DNA from: Acidobacteriota bacterium
GTDB taxonomy: Bacteria; Acidobacteriota; Blastocatellia; Pyrinomonadales; Pyrinomonadaceae
NCBI GenBank assembly: GCA_020199835.1
Contig: JAIVJV010000010.1
Span: 242,023-306,022, forward strand
Reading direction: 5' to 3'
Length of the DNA stretch: 64,000 nucleotides
Below are positions 52,623 through 61,532 of the stretch, in pieces; the stretch's first letter is position 1, and every line of letters starts with the position of its first letter. The position numbers and the translations under genes are program-made. Below the pieces are notes generated by a model. It made no database searches and had not been told where the DNA came from. It saw only the letters and a program-made list of their open reading frames with translations.

Positions 52623-54068
52623 CCTGCGCCGTCCCTCATCAACTGTCGCAATTCCCGGTTCATCCAGGTCCAAACGATCCCACAACTTGCACGTCACGGG
52701 GCGGTGGGCCTGGTCCAACGCTTCGCAGTAGTTTGTGTACGTGCAGCGCCGTACCTCGTCACCACGCCCAAGCAGCACTTTCACGCACCAGTCGGGATCC
52801 GCGAGCGCCTGACGCGCCATGCCAACGATGTCCGCGTGACGCAGGCGCAGGATCTCTTCCGCCTGCTCAAACGTCGAGATGCCGCCCGTCGCGACGATCG
52901 GCGTTTGAACATCCGCGGCGTTCACGGCTCTTTTGATCGCCGCAACGAGCGGCACGCTGCGTCCGAATGGACCAACTTCGTCAGACAGAACCGTAGGCAT
53001 GCACTCGTAGCCACTCTGCCCCGTGTACGGATAAACGGCCTGGCCCACCTTCGGTTGTTGCGCGTCTTCAAACTTGCCGCCCTTCGACAGCGAGAGAAAA
53101 TTAAAACCCGCGCGCGCAAACTCCTTCGCGTAATAGATCGCGTCTTCGACGCGGCTGCCGCCGGCGATCACTTCGTCGGCGAGAAAGCGCACGCCGACAA
53201 CGTAATCTTCACCCACGCGGTCTCTCACCGCGCGAAACACTTCCAGCGGCAAACGAACGCGATTGTCGGGCGAGCCCCCGTAACCATCATCACGATTGTT
53301 CTGCCGGCTCAAAAAGCCGGCCATCGTGTAAGCGTGCGCATAGTGAAGCTCAACCCCGTCGAAGCCCGCTTCGCGCGCGCGATTTGCCGCCGCAGCGAAG
53401 ATGTCCGGCAACTCTTGGGGTAAACGCTTAATGTGCTGTAACTGTGTATCCGTAACACGCTCACGATAACCAAAGTTCAGGGCTGCGAGTTCCGGTTCAG
53501 AAAGAATTCTCTCCAACAGCTCATCGTTTGCACTCTCCAAAAAACTTCGAACCTCCGCATCGTTAGCCGTCAACCATCTGTGTTCACCTGTGATTTGCGT
53601 CACGGCCCGGCGGTGGCGCTCGCTGACTTGCAAAAACCGTTGCAAGTACTTCGTCTTTTCCGGCCGGCGCTTTACCGCGAGAAAGTCGATGATCTGAATG
53701 AACAGCAGCGTCTCTCCACCGCTCGCTTCCTTCACCGTTTCCACCAGCTTCCGCAAACCCGGAATAAAACGATCGTCACCGATGCGCAAAAGTGGACCAC
53801 TCGGAATGTCGCGCACGCCCGTCGCTTCCACCACCAGAACTCCCGGCCGCCCTTCGGCAAATCGCCGATACCAATCGAGATTTTGCTGAGTAACGAAGCC
53901 GTCCGCGGTCGCACGCCACGGCACCATCGCGGGCACCCACGTGCGACTACGCGCCTCGAGCCGACCGATACGAACCGGACTGAACAGCAGCGAACGCGCC
54001 GCTTCATCCGCCGTCGGCCAGCGCGTTTCTTCTATCCTGTGTTTGATCGGGTGCGCGAACTTCCACAT
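52599..54068 (-). CDS. OYE-type NADH:flavin oxidoreductase (reductase half of the anthraniloyl-CoA enzyme)
   Basis: 489 residues. Old yellow enzyme fold: LLFSPVRIGRLEARSRTWVP, FDGVELHYAHAYTMAGFLSR (His/Tyr catalytic area), RQNNRDDGYGGSPDNRVRLP and ADIVGMARQALADPDW (FMN phosphate). The C-terminus has RRCTYTNYCEALDQAHRPVT and one more Cys, a Cys-containing tail typical of this subgroup. As a separate protein it could reduce the monooxygenase product by NADH, as the C-terminal domain does in the fused enzyme. It is convergent with the monooxygenase gene, and its start is 52 bp from the divergent kynureninase gene. Confidence 0.86.
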   Translation of the reverse strand: MWKFAHPIKHRIEETRWPTADEAARSLLFSPVRIGRLEARSRTWVPAMVPWRATADGFVTQQNLDWYRRFAEGRPGVLVVEATGVRDIPSGPLLRIGDDRFIPGLRKLVETVKEASGGETLLFIQIIDFLAVKRRPEKTKYLQRFLQVSERHRRAVTQITGEHRWLTANDAEVRSFLESANDELLERILSEPELAALNFGYRERVTDTQLQHIKRLPQELPDIFAAAANRAREAGFDGVELHYAHAYTMAGFLSRQNNRDDGYGGSPDNRVRLPLEVFRAVRDRVGEDYVVGVRFLADEVIAGGSRVEDAIYYAKEFARAGFNFLSLSKGGKFEDAQQPKVGQAVYPYTGQSGYECMPTVLSDEVGPFGRSVPLVAAIKRAVNAADVQTPIVATGGISTFEQAEEILRLRHADIVGMARQALADPDWCVKVLLGRGDEVRRCTYTNYCEALDQAHRPVTCKLWDRLDLDEPGIATVDEGRRRLEPPAWR

Positions 54069-54120
54069 CTTAGCCAGAGCTTACAACATTCTGGTACATT
54101 TACCTCAGGAGGTTTCTTTC

Positions 54121-55308
54121 TTGTCTGACGAGTTACTGAAGTGGCGCAACGAGTTTCCGATTCTTGAAAAGACAGTTTACCTGATCTCGCACAGTCTCGG
54201 CGCGATGCCGCGCGGCACCTACGACCGGCTTCATGAGTACGCCGATCTGTGGGCCACTCGCGGCGTGCGCGCGTGGGCCGAAGGTTGGTGGGAAATGCCC
54301 GTGACCGTCGGCAACGACGTGGCGCGCATCATCGGCGCTGATCCAGGAACGGTCGTGATGCATCAGAACGTTTCCGTTTGCCAGTCGTTAATCCTGTCGT
54401 GTTTCGAACCAACACCGCAACGCAACAAAGTCGTTTATTCGGAACTCAACTTCCCTTCGGTGATGTACGTCTACGAAGCGCATGCTCGCGACGGCAAGCT
54501 GCGCATCGAAACCGTTAAATCTGATGATGGCATCACTGTGCCACTCGAACGAATGCTGGCGGCGATCGACGAGACAACGTTGCTCGTTCCGTTCTCGCAC
54601 GTGCTTTTCAAGAGCGCGTTCTTGCAGGACGCACGCGCGATTATCGAACGCGCGCATGAAGTCGGCGCGATGGTGGTGCTGGACACGTATCAGTCCGCGG
54701 GCACGGTTCCGTTCAGTGTAAAAGAACTCGACGCGGATTTTGCCACCGGCGGTTCAGTAAAGTGGCTTTGTGGTGGACCAGGCGCAGGCTACTTGTACGT
54801 CCGTCCCGATCTGCAAACCAAACTCGAACCCAAGACGACTGGTTGGATGGCCCATGAGGCGCCGTTTTCTTTCGACACTTCTCTTCGGTACGCGCCAAAC
54901 ATCACGCGCTTTCTGCACGGTTCACCCGCGATTCCCGCGCTTTACGCGGCGCAATCAGGCTACAAGATCATCAACGCGATCGGCGTTGAAAACATCCGCG
55001 AGAAAAGCGTCCGGCAAACGAGTTATCTAATCGACCTCGCTGAAGAAGCGGGTTTCACAGTAACCAGCCCCCGCGATCCCGAACGGCGCGCCGGCACCGT
55101 CACGGTGGCCCACGAGCACGCCGCAGCCATTACCAAGGAACTGATTCGCCGCGAGTTCATTGTCGACTACCGTCCCGGCGCCGGAGTTCGCATCTCGCCG
55201 CACTTCTACACGACTGACGAGGAGCTGGAACTCGTGATTGCAGAGATGAAGAAGATCGCGGATTCAGACGCGTATCGCGAGCACGTAACGGCCGGCGCAA
55301 TCTTCTAA
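54121..55308 (+). CDS. kynU: Kynureninase
   Basis: 395 residues from TTG 54121, chosen for AGGAGG 8 bases upstream and the usual SDELLKWRNEFP start. PLP fold type I: YLISHSLGAMPRGTYDRLHE (family GNSLG loop), WAEGWWEMP, VVLDTYQSAGTVPF (Asp188 and the second His/Tyr region) and FATGGSVKWLCGGPGAGYLY with PLP Lys214. The C-terminus is typical (VDYRPGAGVRISPHFYTTDE). Kynureninase cleaves kynurenine to anthranilate and alanine. Tryptophan dioxygenase follows 12 bp later; no formamidase gene is present in the window. Confidence 0.9.
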   Translation: MSDELLKWRNEFPILEKTVYLISHSLGAMPRGTYDRLHEYADLWATRGVRAWAEGWWEMPVTVGNDVARIIGADPGTVVMHQNVSVCQSLILSCFEPTPQRNKVVYSELNFPSVMYVYEAHARDGKLRIETVKSDDGITVPLERMLAAIDETTLLVPFSHVLFKSAFLQDARAIIERAHEVGAMVVLDTYQSAGTVPFSVKELDADFATGGSVKWLCGGPGAGYLYVRPDLQTKLEPKTTGWMAHEAPFSFDTSLRYAPNITRFLHGSPAIPALYAAQSGYKIINAIGVENIREKSVRQTSYLIDLAEEAGFTVTSPRDPERRAGTVTVAHEHAAAITKELIRREFIVDYRPGAGVRISPHFYTTDEELELVIAEMKKIADSDAYREHVTAGAIF

Positions 55309-55320
55309 AGGCAGCTTTTA

Positions 55321-56130
55321 ATGTCCAAAAACTACGGCGACCAATCGCCACTTTCGTACAACAAGTATCTGCGCGTGCAGGACCTGATCAATTTGCAGGA
55401 CTGCCTTTCGGATCCGGCGCATCATGACGAGTTGCTGTTCATCACGGTTCACCAGGCGTACGAGCTCTGGTTCAAACAGATCCTGCACGAACTCGACGCC
55501 GCGATTCAGTTTCTCGGGCAGGATCGTTTGCCGGCCGCCACGCGTGCGGTGGAACGAATCGTTGACATTGAAAAACTGCTCGTAAACCAGATTCATATTC
55601 TCGAGAGTATGACGCCGATCAGTTTCCTGGCGTTTCGGGACCAACTCAATCCGGCTAGTGGGTTTCAGTCGATGCAGTTTCGCGAGATCGAGTTTTCCTC
55701 CGGGTTGAAAGACGAACGGATCCTGCGCGAGTTTCAGAGTGATGAGTTTGCGTTCAAGCGGCTTCAGTGTCGCACGGACCAACCGTCGCTTGCCGAGGCG
55801 TTTTACCGGGCTTTGGAGCAGCGTGGTTTCGATGTGAGCCAACCCGCGCAAGCAATACTGGAAATCCTGACGCACTTTGAAAGTCGTTACGAAGAGTTTC
55901 AGTTAAGTGAAGCGCTGATGGAGCACGACGAGTATTTCTCCCTCTGGCGCTCGCACCACATCAAGATGGTCGAGCGGATGGTCGGCGCGAAACGTGGCAC
56001 CGGCGGTTCGGAAGGCATTGGCTACCTGAAAACAACGCTCGACAAGAAATTCTTTCCCGAACTCTGGGAAGCGCGAACGTATCTCGACATGCAGCACGGC
56101 AGTGGCGGCTGCCCGTTTGCGCATAAGTAG
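55321..56130 (+). CDS. kynA: Tryptophan 2,3-dioxygenase KynA
   Basis: 269 residues, heme-dependent. Blocks LSYNKYLRVQDLINLQDCLS, FITVHQAYELWFKQILHELD (substrate site), TPISFLAFRDQLNPASGFQS, and RSHHIKMVERMVGAKRGTGG, with the axial heme His in SHHIKMVERM; then SEGIGYLKTTLDKKFFPELW. Makes N-formylkynurenine from tryptophan and oxygen. Length is normal for the bacterial enzyme. Its stop is 3 bp before the PilZ gene. Confidence 0.97.
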   Translation: MSKNYGDQSPLSYNKYLRVQDLINLQDCLSDPAHHDELLFITVHQAYELWFKQILHELDAAIQFLGQDRLPAATRAVERIVDIEKLLVNQIHILESMTPISFLAFRDQLNPASGFQSMQFREIEFSSGLKDERILREFQSDEFAFKRLQCRTDQPSLAEAFYRALEQRGFDVSQPAQAILEILTHFESRYEEFQLSEALMEHDEYFSLWRSHHIKMVERMVGAKRGTGGSEGIGYLKTTLDKKFFPELWEARTYLDMQHGSGGCPFAHK

Positions 56131-56133
56131 AGT

Positions 56134-56463
56134 ATGAGTGAACGAAGGTCTTCGCCACGCGTCAGAGTGAATCTTCCGGTACGTTGGGAAGGAGTGGTTT
56201 CGCGCGAGAACGCCACCGTCACGGATTTAAGCCGCAGCGGTTGTTTTGTGCTGACAGGTGGCAAAGTTAACGTTAAGGAACTCGTCCGGTTGGAAATCCA
56301 ACTCACCGAAACGCAAACAGTTAATTTTTGGGCCGAGGTTGTGGACGCGGCGTCGGACATCGGGTTTGCGCTGAAGTTCAATTCGAGCAGCCCGGAAGAC
56401 GAAGCGGCGCTTGCAAAATTCCTGGAGAAGTTTTTTCAATCCGATGGGCTGAAGAATTCATGA
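56134..56463 (+). CDS. PilZ domain protein
   Basis: 109 residues: a single PilZ domain. The c-di-GMP site is RRSSPRVRVNLPVRW (RxxxR) with a later DLSRSGCFVLTGG (DxSxxG). Both motifs are intact, so it probably binds c-di-GMP. It is inserted between kynA and the CoA-ligase gene, overlapping the latter by 4 bp, and suggests that the catabolic operon or surface-related traits are tied to c-di-GMP. GGDEF and HD-GYP domains are encoded at 61533-63482. Confidence 0.9.
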   Translation: MSERRSSPRVRVNLPVRWEGVVSRENATVTDLSRSGCFVLTGGKVNVKELVRLEIQLTETQTVNFWAEVVDAASDIGFALKFNSSSPEDEAALAKFLEKFFQSDGLKNS

Positions 56464-58022
56464 CGGTTGTGTTTCCAGAACGCTTCAACATGGCTGATTA
56501 CTTCCTCTATCACAATCTGGAGGAAGGGCGTGAGAACAAAGTCTGTCTCTATTTTGAGGATCGCACGTGGACGTACGGCGAAACCGCGCGGTTGTCGAAT
56601 CGCGCGGGTAATGCGTTGCGTGAAGTCGGCGCGGACATTGAAGATCGCGTATTGATCGTTTTGCCGGATTGTCCGGAGTTTGTGTGGACGTGGTTTGGGG
56701 CGGCGCGTATCGGTGCAGTTATTACGATGGTTAATCCGCTCCTGCCCGCCTCTGACTACGAATACTATTTGGAGTACACACGCGCGCGTGTGGCGGTGGT
56801 CCATCAATCCATGTTTAAAACATTCTCCGAAGTAGCACAACGTTCAAGATATCTCAGGGGTGTTCTTGTTGTAGGAGAAGAGGAAGGGGATGGGATTGTT
56901 CCGCAAGCGGCGACGCTGAATTTTCAGAAAGCGATCGAGACCGCTTTGGATGAATGTACGCCCGCCGATACGCGCCGGGATGATATAGCCATTTGGTTGT
57001 TTACGTCGGGGTCGACGGGTCATCCCAAAGGCGCGGTTCATCTGCAACACGACCTTCCGTACAACACGGAAGTGTTCGCGAAAGCGACAATGGGCGTCAA
57101 CGCAGACGACCTCACGGTTTCCGTTCCGAAATTGTTTTTCGGTTACGCGACGGGCACCAATCTTCTGTTCCCGTTCGCGGTCGGTGGCGCGACGGCACTC
57201 TTCTCAGAACGCTCGACTGCGGAAAAGATGTTCGAAGTCATCAAACGTTATCGTCCAACAATCCTCACGACGGTGCCGACGATGATCAATTCGATGCTCA
57301 ACGTTCCCGGCGCTTCACCGGATGATCTCGCGAGTCTACGCTTCTGTTATTCAGCGGGCGAGGCGTTGCCAATCGAACTCTACGAACGCTGGATGAACGC
57401 GTACGGCGTAGACATCTGCGACGGTATCGGTTCTGCGGAGATGTTTCATATCTACATTACCAATCGTCCGGGCGACATCAAGCCCGGCAGTCTCGGCCGC
57501 CTCGTCGAGGGTTACGAAGCAAAGATCGTGGACGCCGATGCAAAGGAAGTCCCCACCGGCGAGGTGGGCACGTTGAAGATCAAAGGCGACTCCGCCGCGC
57601 TCTGCTACTGGAATGCGCACGAAAAATCGAAGGAGACGTTTGCCGGCGACTGGTGCACCAGCGGCGATCAGTTTCACGTCGATGCTGACGGTTACTACTG
57701 GTATCACGGCCGCACCGACGACATGTTGAAGGTCTCCGGCGTGTTCGTAGCGCCTGCGGAGATCGAGAATTGTTTGTTACAGCATGAAGCGATTCTCGAA
57801 TGCGCCGTCGTGGGCAACGAGTCTGACGGATTGGTGAAACCGAAAGCGTTTGTGGTGCTGCGTGAAGGATTTGACGGGTCCGAGCAACTCAGCGACGAGA
57901 TCAAGCAGTTTGTGAAGAGCCGGATCGCGGTTTACAAATATCCACGGTGGGTAGAGTTTGTGTCGTCACTGCCAAAAAACGACCGCGGCAAGATCGACCG
58001 GAAGAAGTTAAAGGGAAATTAA
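56460..58022 (+). CDS. Benzoate-CoA ligase-family acid--CoA ligase (likely 2-aminobenzoate-CoA ligase)
   Basis: 520 residues from ATG 56460. ANL superfamily: FTSGSTGHPKGAVHLQHDLP (P-loop), FFGYATGTNLLFPFAVGGAT, CDGIGSAEMFHIYITNRPGD (the HIFI-like A5 region), WYHGRTDDMLKVSGVFVAPA (A8 hinge) and the A10 lysine in LPKNDRGKIDRKKL. The GSAEMFHI block is shared with benzoate and 2-aminobenzoate CoA ligases. The context (kynureninase, anthraniloyl-CoA monooxygenase) favours anthranilate. Translationally coupled to the PilZ gene; its stop overlaps the convergent regulator by 4 bp. Confidence 0.9.
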   Translation: MTVVFPERFNMADYFLYHNLEEGRENKVCLYFEDRTWTYGETARLSNRAGNALREVGADIEDRVLIVLPDCPEFVWTWFGAARIGAVITMVNPLLPASDYEYYLEYTRARVAVVHQSMFKTFSEVAQRSRYLRGVLVVGEEEGDGIVPQAATLNFQKAIETALDECTPADTRRDDIAIWLFTSGSTGHPKGAVHLQHDLPYNTEVFAKATMGVNADDLTVSVPKLFFGYATGTNLLFPFAVGGATALFSERSTAEKMFEVIKRYRPTILTTVPTMINSMLNVPGASPDDLASLRFCYSAGEALPIELYERWMNAYGVDICDGIGSAEMFHIYITNRPGDIKPGSLGRLVEGYEAKIVDADAKEVPTGEVGTLKIKGDSAALCYWNAHEKSKETFAGDWCTSGDQFHVDADGYYWYHGRTDDMLKVSGVFVAPAEIENCLLQHEAILECAVVGNESDGLVKPKAFVVLREGFDGSEQLSDEIKQFVKSRIAVYKYPRWVEFVSSLPKNDRGKIDRKKLKGN

Positions 58023-59446
58023 CGTCTACGCTCGAGATCGTAATCGCGCAAGCGGCGATAGAGAGTTGAAGGTGAGATACCGAGGATCTCGGCGGTCTTG
58101 CCACGATGCCAACCGGTTTTTTCGAGTGCCGCGAGAATCTGCTGCCTCTCCACTTCCCGTAACGATCCCGAGGTTGGCGGAGCTGCCCCGAGCGGAGCCG
58201 CGGGAATTTCGCCACCACCATTGACTGCGACTGCCGGCACTCCAGCCGCCGGCGCCTGGACCATTGCGGCGGGCCGCGTGACTTCAGGCGGCAACTCAGA
58301 TAGCGTGATCCGACCGTTGTTCGAAAGAATTACCGCGCGTTCCAAACAGTTTTTCAACTGCCTCACGTTTCCCGGCCAGTGATAAGTACGCAACGCCATA
58401 AACGCGTCTTCAGTCAGCTCGGGCGGATGCGTGCCCGCAATCTGTTTGAGCAAGTAGCGCGTCAATGGCTCGATGTCTTCCGGCCGTTCGCGCAACGGCG
58501 CGAGACTGATCTGAAAACCGTTGATGCGATACAACAAGTCAGACCTGAAAACGCCATCGTTCACGACGGTATCGAGATTGCGATTGGTCGCCGCGACGAT
58601 TCGCACGTTCACTTCCACTTTGCGCACACCGCCGACTCTGAAGAACGTGCGCGTCTCGATCGCGCGCAACAGTTTCGCCTGCAACTGCGCCGGCAACTCC
58701 GTCACTTCGTCGAGAAACAGCGTGCCGCCGTCAGCCAACTCGATTAGACCGAGTTTTCGACCCTTCGCACCTGAAAACGCGCCCGCTTCGTAACCAAACA
58801 ACTCCGACTCGAGCAACGACTCCTGAAACGCCGCGCAGTTCAGATCGACAAACGACGCGTCCGAACGATTCGAGAGCCGGTGAATCGCATGGGCCACAAG
58901 CTCTTTACCGGTGCCTGACTCGCCGGTGATCAGCACCGACGCTTCCGAAGGCGCAACGCGTTCGATCAAGCGAATCGCTTCCTTCATCGCTTCGGAAACG
59001 GAAACGATCTCGGGTAACGCCGATCGTCGCGCGAGTTGTTCGCGCAAACGCGTGTTATCAACGCGCAGCCGACGCTTGTCGGCCGCTTGCTTCACACGCA
59101 CGTCGAGTTCGGTGATGCTGTAAGGCTTCGTGAGGTAATCGTACGCGCCGAGCTTCATTGCTTCGACCGCAGTCTCAACCGTCGCCTGGCCCGTCAACAT
59201 GATCACTTCGGGCGGGTTGGGCCGTTGATGCACGCGACGCAACAGCTCCATGCCGTCGATACGCGGCATGTTGATGTCACACAAGAGCACGTCAACGTTG
59301 CTCTCTTCCAACTTGCGCAACGCAGCTTCGCCATCGGGCGCGGCCTGTACGCGATAACCCAAACGTTCCAACTCCTTTTGCAGCACCAGCCGAAGGTTGG
59401 CTTCGTCTTCCGCGATCAAAATTCGTGCTTGCTGTTGCTCACTCAA
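58019..59446 (-). CDS. NtrC-type sigma-54-dependent response regulator
   Basis: 475 residues from TTG 59446 (AGGA upstream; overlaps the kinase stop as TTGA). Receiver domain with phosphoacceptor Asp in DVLLCDINMPRIDGMELL. AAA+ domain with ITGESGTGKELVAHAIHRLS (Walker A), GAFSGAKGRKLG (the GAFTGA-type loop that contacts sigma-54) and DGGTLFLDEVTELP (Walker B). C-terminal Fis-type HTH (RGKTAEILGISPSTLYRRLR). All motifs are intact. Pairs with the upstream hybrid kinase. Targets are unknown, but a sigma-54 promoter near the catabolic genes is possible. Confidence 0.94.
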   Translation of the reverse strand: MSEQQQARILIAEDEANLRLVLQKELERLGYRVQAAPDGEAALRKLEESNVDVLLCDINMPRIDGMELLRRVHQRPNPPEVIMLTGQATVETAVEAMKLGAYDYLTKPYSITELDVRVKQAADKRRLRVDNTRLREQLARRSALPEIVSVSEAMKEAIRLIERVAPSEASVLITGESGTGKELVAHAIHRLSNRSDASFVDLNCAAFQESLLESELFGYEAGAFSGAKGRKLGLIELADGGTLFLDEVTELPAQLQAKLLRAIETRTFFRVGGVRKVEVNVRIVAATNRNLDTVVNDGVFRSDLLYRINGFQISLAPLRERPEDIEPLTRYLLKQIAGTHPPELTEDAFMALRTYHWPGNVRQLKNCLERAVILSNNGRITLSELPPEVTRPAAMVQAPAAGVPAVAVNGGGEIPAAPLGAAPPTSGSLREVERQQILAALEKTGWHRGKTAEILGISPSTLYRRLRDYDLERRR

Positions 59447-61488
59447 CGCGTCGATTCCTCGTCTTGCTTTATTGCGGGAAGAGTAATGGTGAACGTGGTG
59501 CCTGTTCCCAATGTTGACTGCACGTCGAGGGTGCCGCCGTGCTCGGTTAAGATACCATAACACACGGCCAGTCCGAGACCAGTTCCGCGGCCGATTTCCT
59601 TCGTGGTGAAGAACGGCTCGAATATCTTCGCAAGGTTTTCCGGCGGTATTCCGACGCCTGTATCGCTAACCTCAACCACGACTTTCTCGTCGCTGTTATG
59701 GGCCACAATCGTCAACGTACCGCTGTCGCCCATCGCATCAAAGGCGTTGGCCGCGAGCGCAATGACAGCCTGTTGCAGTTGGCCGGGATCGCCGCTGACT
59801 GGATGAAGATCCACTGCGATTTCGAAGGCGAATTGAACTTCCGGACTTCGCTTTTGATGCGAGAGCAACCGTGCGGCAGAGCGAATCACATCCGCGAGAT
59901 CGATGGTGACGTGTTGCGACGCGCGCGTGCGACTGAAGTCCAACAAACCCATCGTGATGCTCTTGCAACGAAACGCCTCGCTCCTGATCAACCCGAGATA
60001 TTCGCGCAGGTCGTCGCGCTCCGGTGAACTATCAAACGCGCCTTCGTTCAAGCGAGCTTCGAGCGATTCAGCGCACGCCGAGATGGTCGCGAGTGGATTG
60101 TTGATCTCATGGACCACACCGGCGGCGAGACGACCCACCGCGGCCAGCTTCTCAGCTCGCGCAACCGCACGATTCGCTTCGACACGTTCTGTAACATCCT
60201 CCCCCACTGTGATCACGTGACTGACCTCGCCCGTGTCGTCAGCCCACATGGGGATCTTGCTGATCACCCAGTGACGCAGGTCGCCTTTCGGACTCGGCGT
60301 CTCCTGTTCGATACGTTCAATCTCGCCGCTCTCGAACACCCGGGCAAACTCCTGCTCCAGCATATCGCGCGGCTGGCGCGTGAGTACGTCGAAAACGTTT
60401 TTCCCGAGAACGGAGCCGCGTGGAATACCGAGCTCGCCCAGTTCGCGGTTGCGGTTCCATGCAGCTACGCGATACTGTCGATCGATCGCGTAAAGAGACA
60501 GCGGCAGACTATCGACGATTGCTTCGATGAACCGTTTTTGCGCTTCGCTTTCCGCAGTGCGCCGTTCGACTTCTCGCGCGAGACTCACCGACTGCTCGCG
60601 CGCCGCCTGGTACAACGAACAGATGTGCGCCGCGAGCGAAGTCTGTTGTGCGGCCGCGTCGATCAAGCGCCGCTCTGTCTCGCCACACTGTTCACGCAGG
60701 TCGAAAGCGACGATCAGTGCGCCCTTCACGCGGCCGGCGAAACGAAACGGTGAAACGTACTCCACGCTGTGAATGTCGTCGCGTAGTAGAAAGTCCGACT
60801 TTTGGGCGATCAACAATGAACTCGCTGACTCAGCCGAACGAAGCCACTTCTGTAGCGCGTCCTCGTTGAGCAACGTGTGATCGTCAGCACCTCCCTCGCG
60901 ATCGAAAACGCACACCGCATTGTTTTCATGGCCGACCGTCACGAGCGCGGCGCAAAGCGCAGCGTCGAGCGCGTCATAAGTCGCGCCGGCGACGCGTCGC
61001 ACGAGTTGTTCGGGTTCAAGCGCGCGCAGGAGTCCGCGACCCACGTCTGACAAAAATCGCAGCTCGCGGTTGCTGCCGATGAGCGCCCACTCTCGTTGCG
61101 ACGTGCGGACGTGCAGACTGACGCGCGACAGCAGTTCGCCGGGGGTGGAAGGTTTCGTGATGTAGTCGTCGGCGCCGGCGGTGAAGGCCTGCACCTTGCG
61201 CGCTTCATCGTCGCTTTCGGAGAGCGCGATGATGGGCAACTTGCTGGTCGTTGGCTGAGCCCGGAGAAGCTTGCAGAGCGCGAGCCCGTCAACGCCGGGC
61301 ATCTCGAGATCGAGCGCGACCAGGTCGCAACGAACACCCTTCAACACACGTAGCGCCGACGCGGCTTCGCTTGCCGTGACGACACGGTATTTCGCCGTCT
61401 CGAAGATCTCGCGCAGACGTTCGCGTGCGGCGTGATCATCGTCAACTATTAATAGGGTGGCGTTCTGGTTTTCGGTGGGCGCAACCAT
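59443..61488 (-). CDS. Hybrid sensor histidine kinase (receiver-GAF-PAS-HisKA-HATPase)
   Basis: 681 residues. N-terminal receiver ([45 protein letters not shown]), a GAF-like domain (about 135-300), a PAS domain near 335-450 ([20 protein letters not shown]), then HisKA with phosphoacceptor in [20 protein letters not shown] and HATPase with [20 protein letters not shown] and [20 protein letters not shown]. The receiver at the N-terminus suggests control by another kinase. Overlaps the NtrC-type regulator by 4 bp, so they are a coupled two-component pair. Confidence 0.93.
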   Translation of the reverse strand: MVAPTENQNATLLIVDDDHAARERLREIFETAKYRVVTASEAASALRVLKGVRCDLVALDLEMPGVDGLALCKLLRAQPTTSKLPIIALSESDDEARKVQAFTAGADDYITKPSTPGELLSRVSLHVRTSQREWALIGSNRELRFLSDVGRGLLRALEPEQLVRRVAGATYDALDAALCAALVTVGHENNAVCVFDREGGADDHTLLNEDALQKWLRSAESASSLLIAQKSDFLLRDDIHSVEYVSPFRFAGRVKGALIVAFDLREQCGETERRLIDAAAQQTSLAAHICSLYQAAREQSVSLAREVERRTAESEAQKRFIEAIVDSLPLSLYAIDRQYRVAAWNRNRELGELGIPRGSVLGKNVFDVLTRQPRDMLEQEFARVFESGEIERIEQETPSPKGDLRHWVISKIPMWADDTGEVSHVITVGEDVTERVEANRAVARAEKLAAVGRLAAGVVHEINNPLATISACAESLEARLNEGAFDSSPERDDLREYLGLIRSEAFRCKSITMGLLDFSRTRASQHVTIDLADVIRSAARLLSHQKRSPEVQFAFEIAVDLHPVSGDPGQLQQAVIALAANAFDAMGDSGTLTIVAHNSDEKVVVEVSDTGVGIPPENLAKIFEPFFTTKEIGRGTGLGLAVCYGILTEHGGTLDVQSTLGTGTTFTITLPAIKQDEESTR

Positions 61489-61532
61489 TCCTAAGCCACA
61501 GATTACACAGTTTGAAACTGTGGCTCAAGGTT

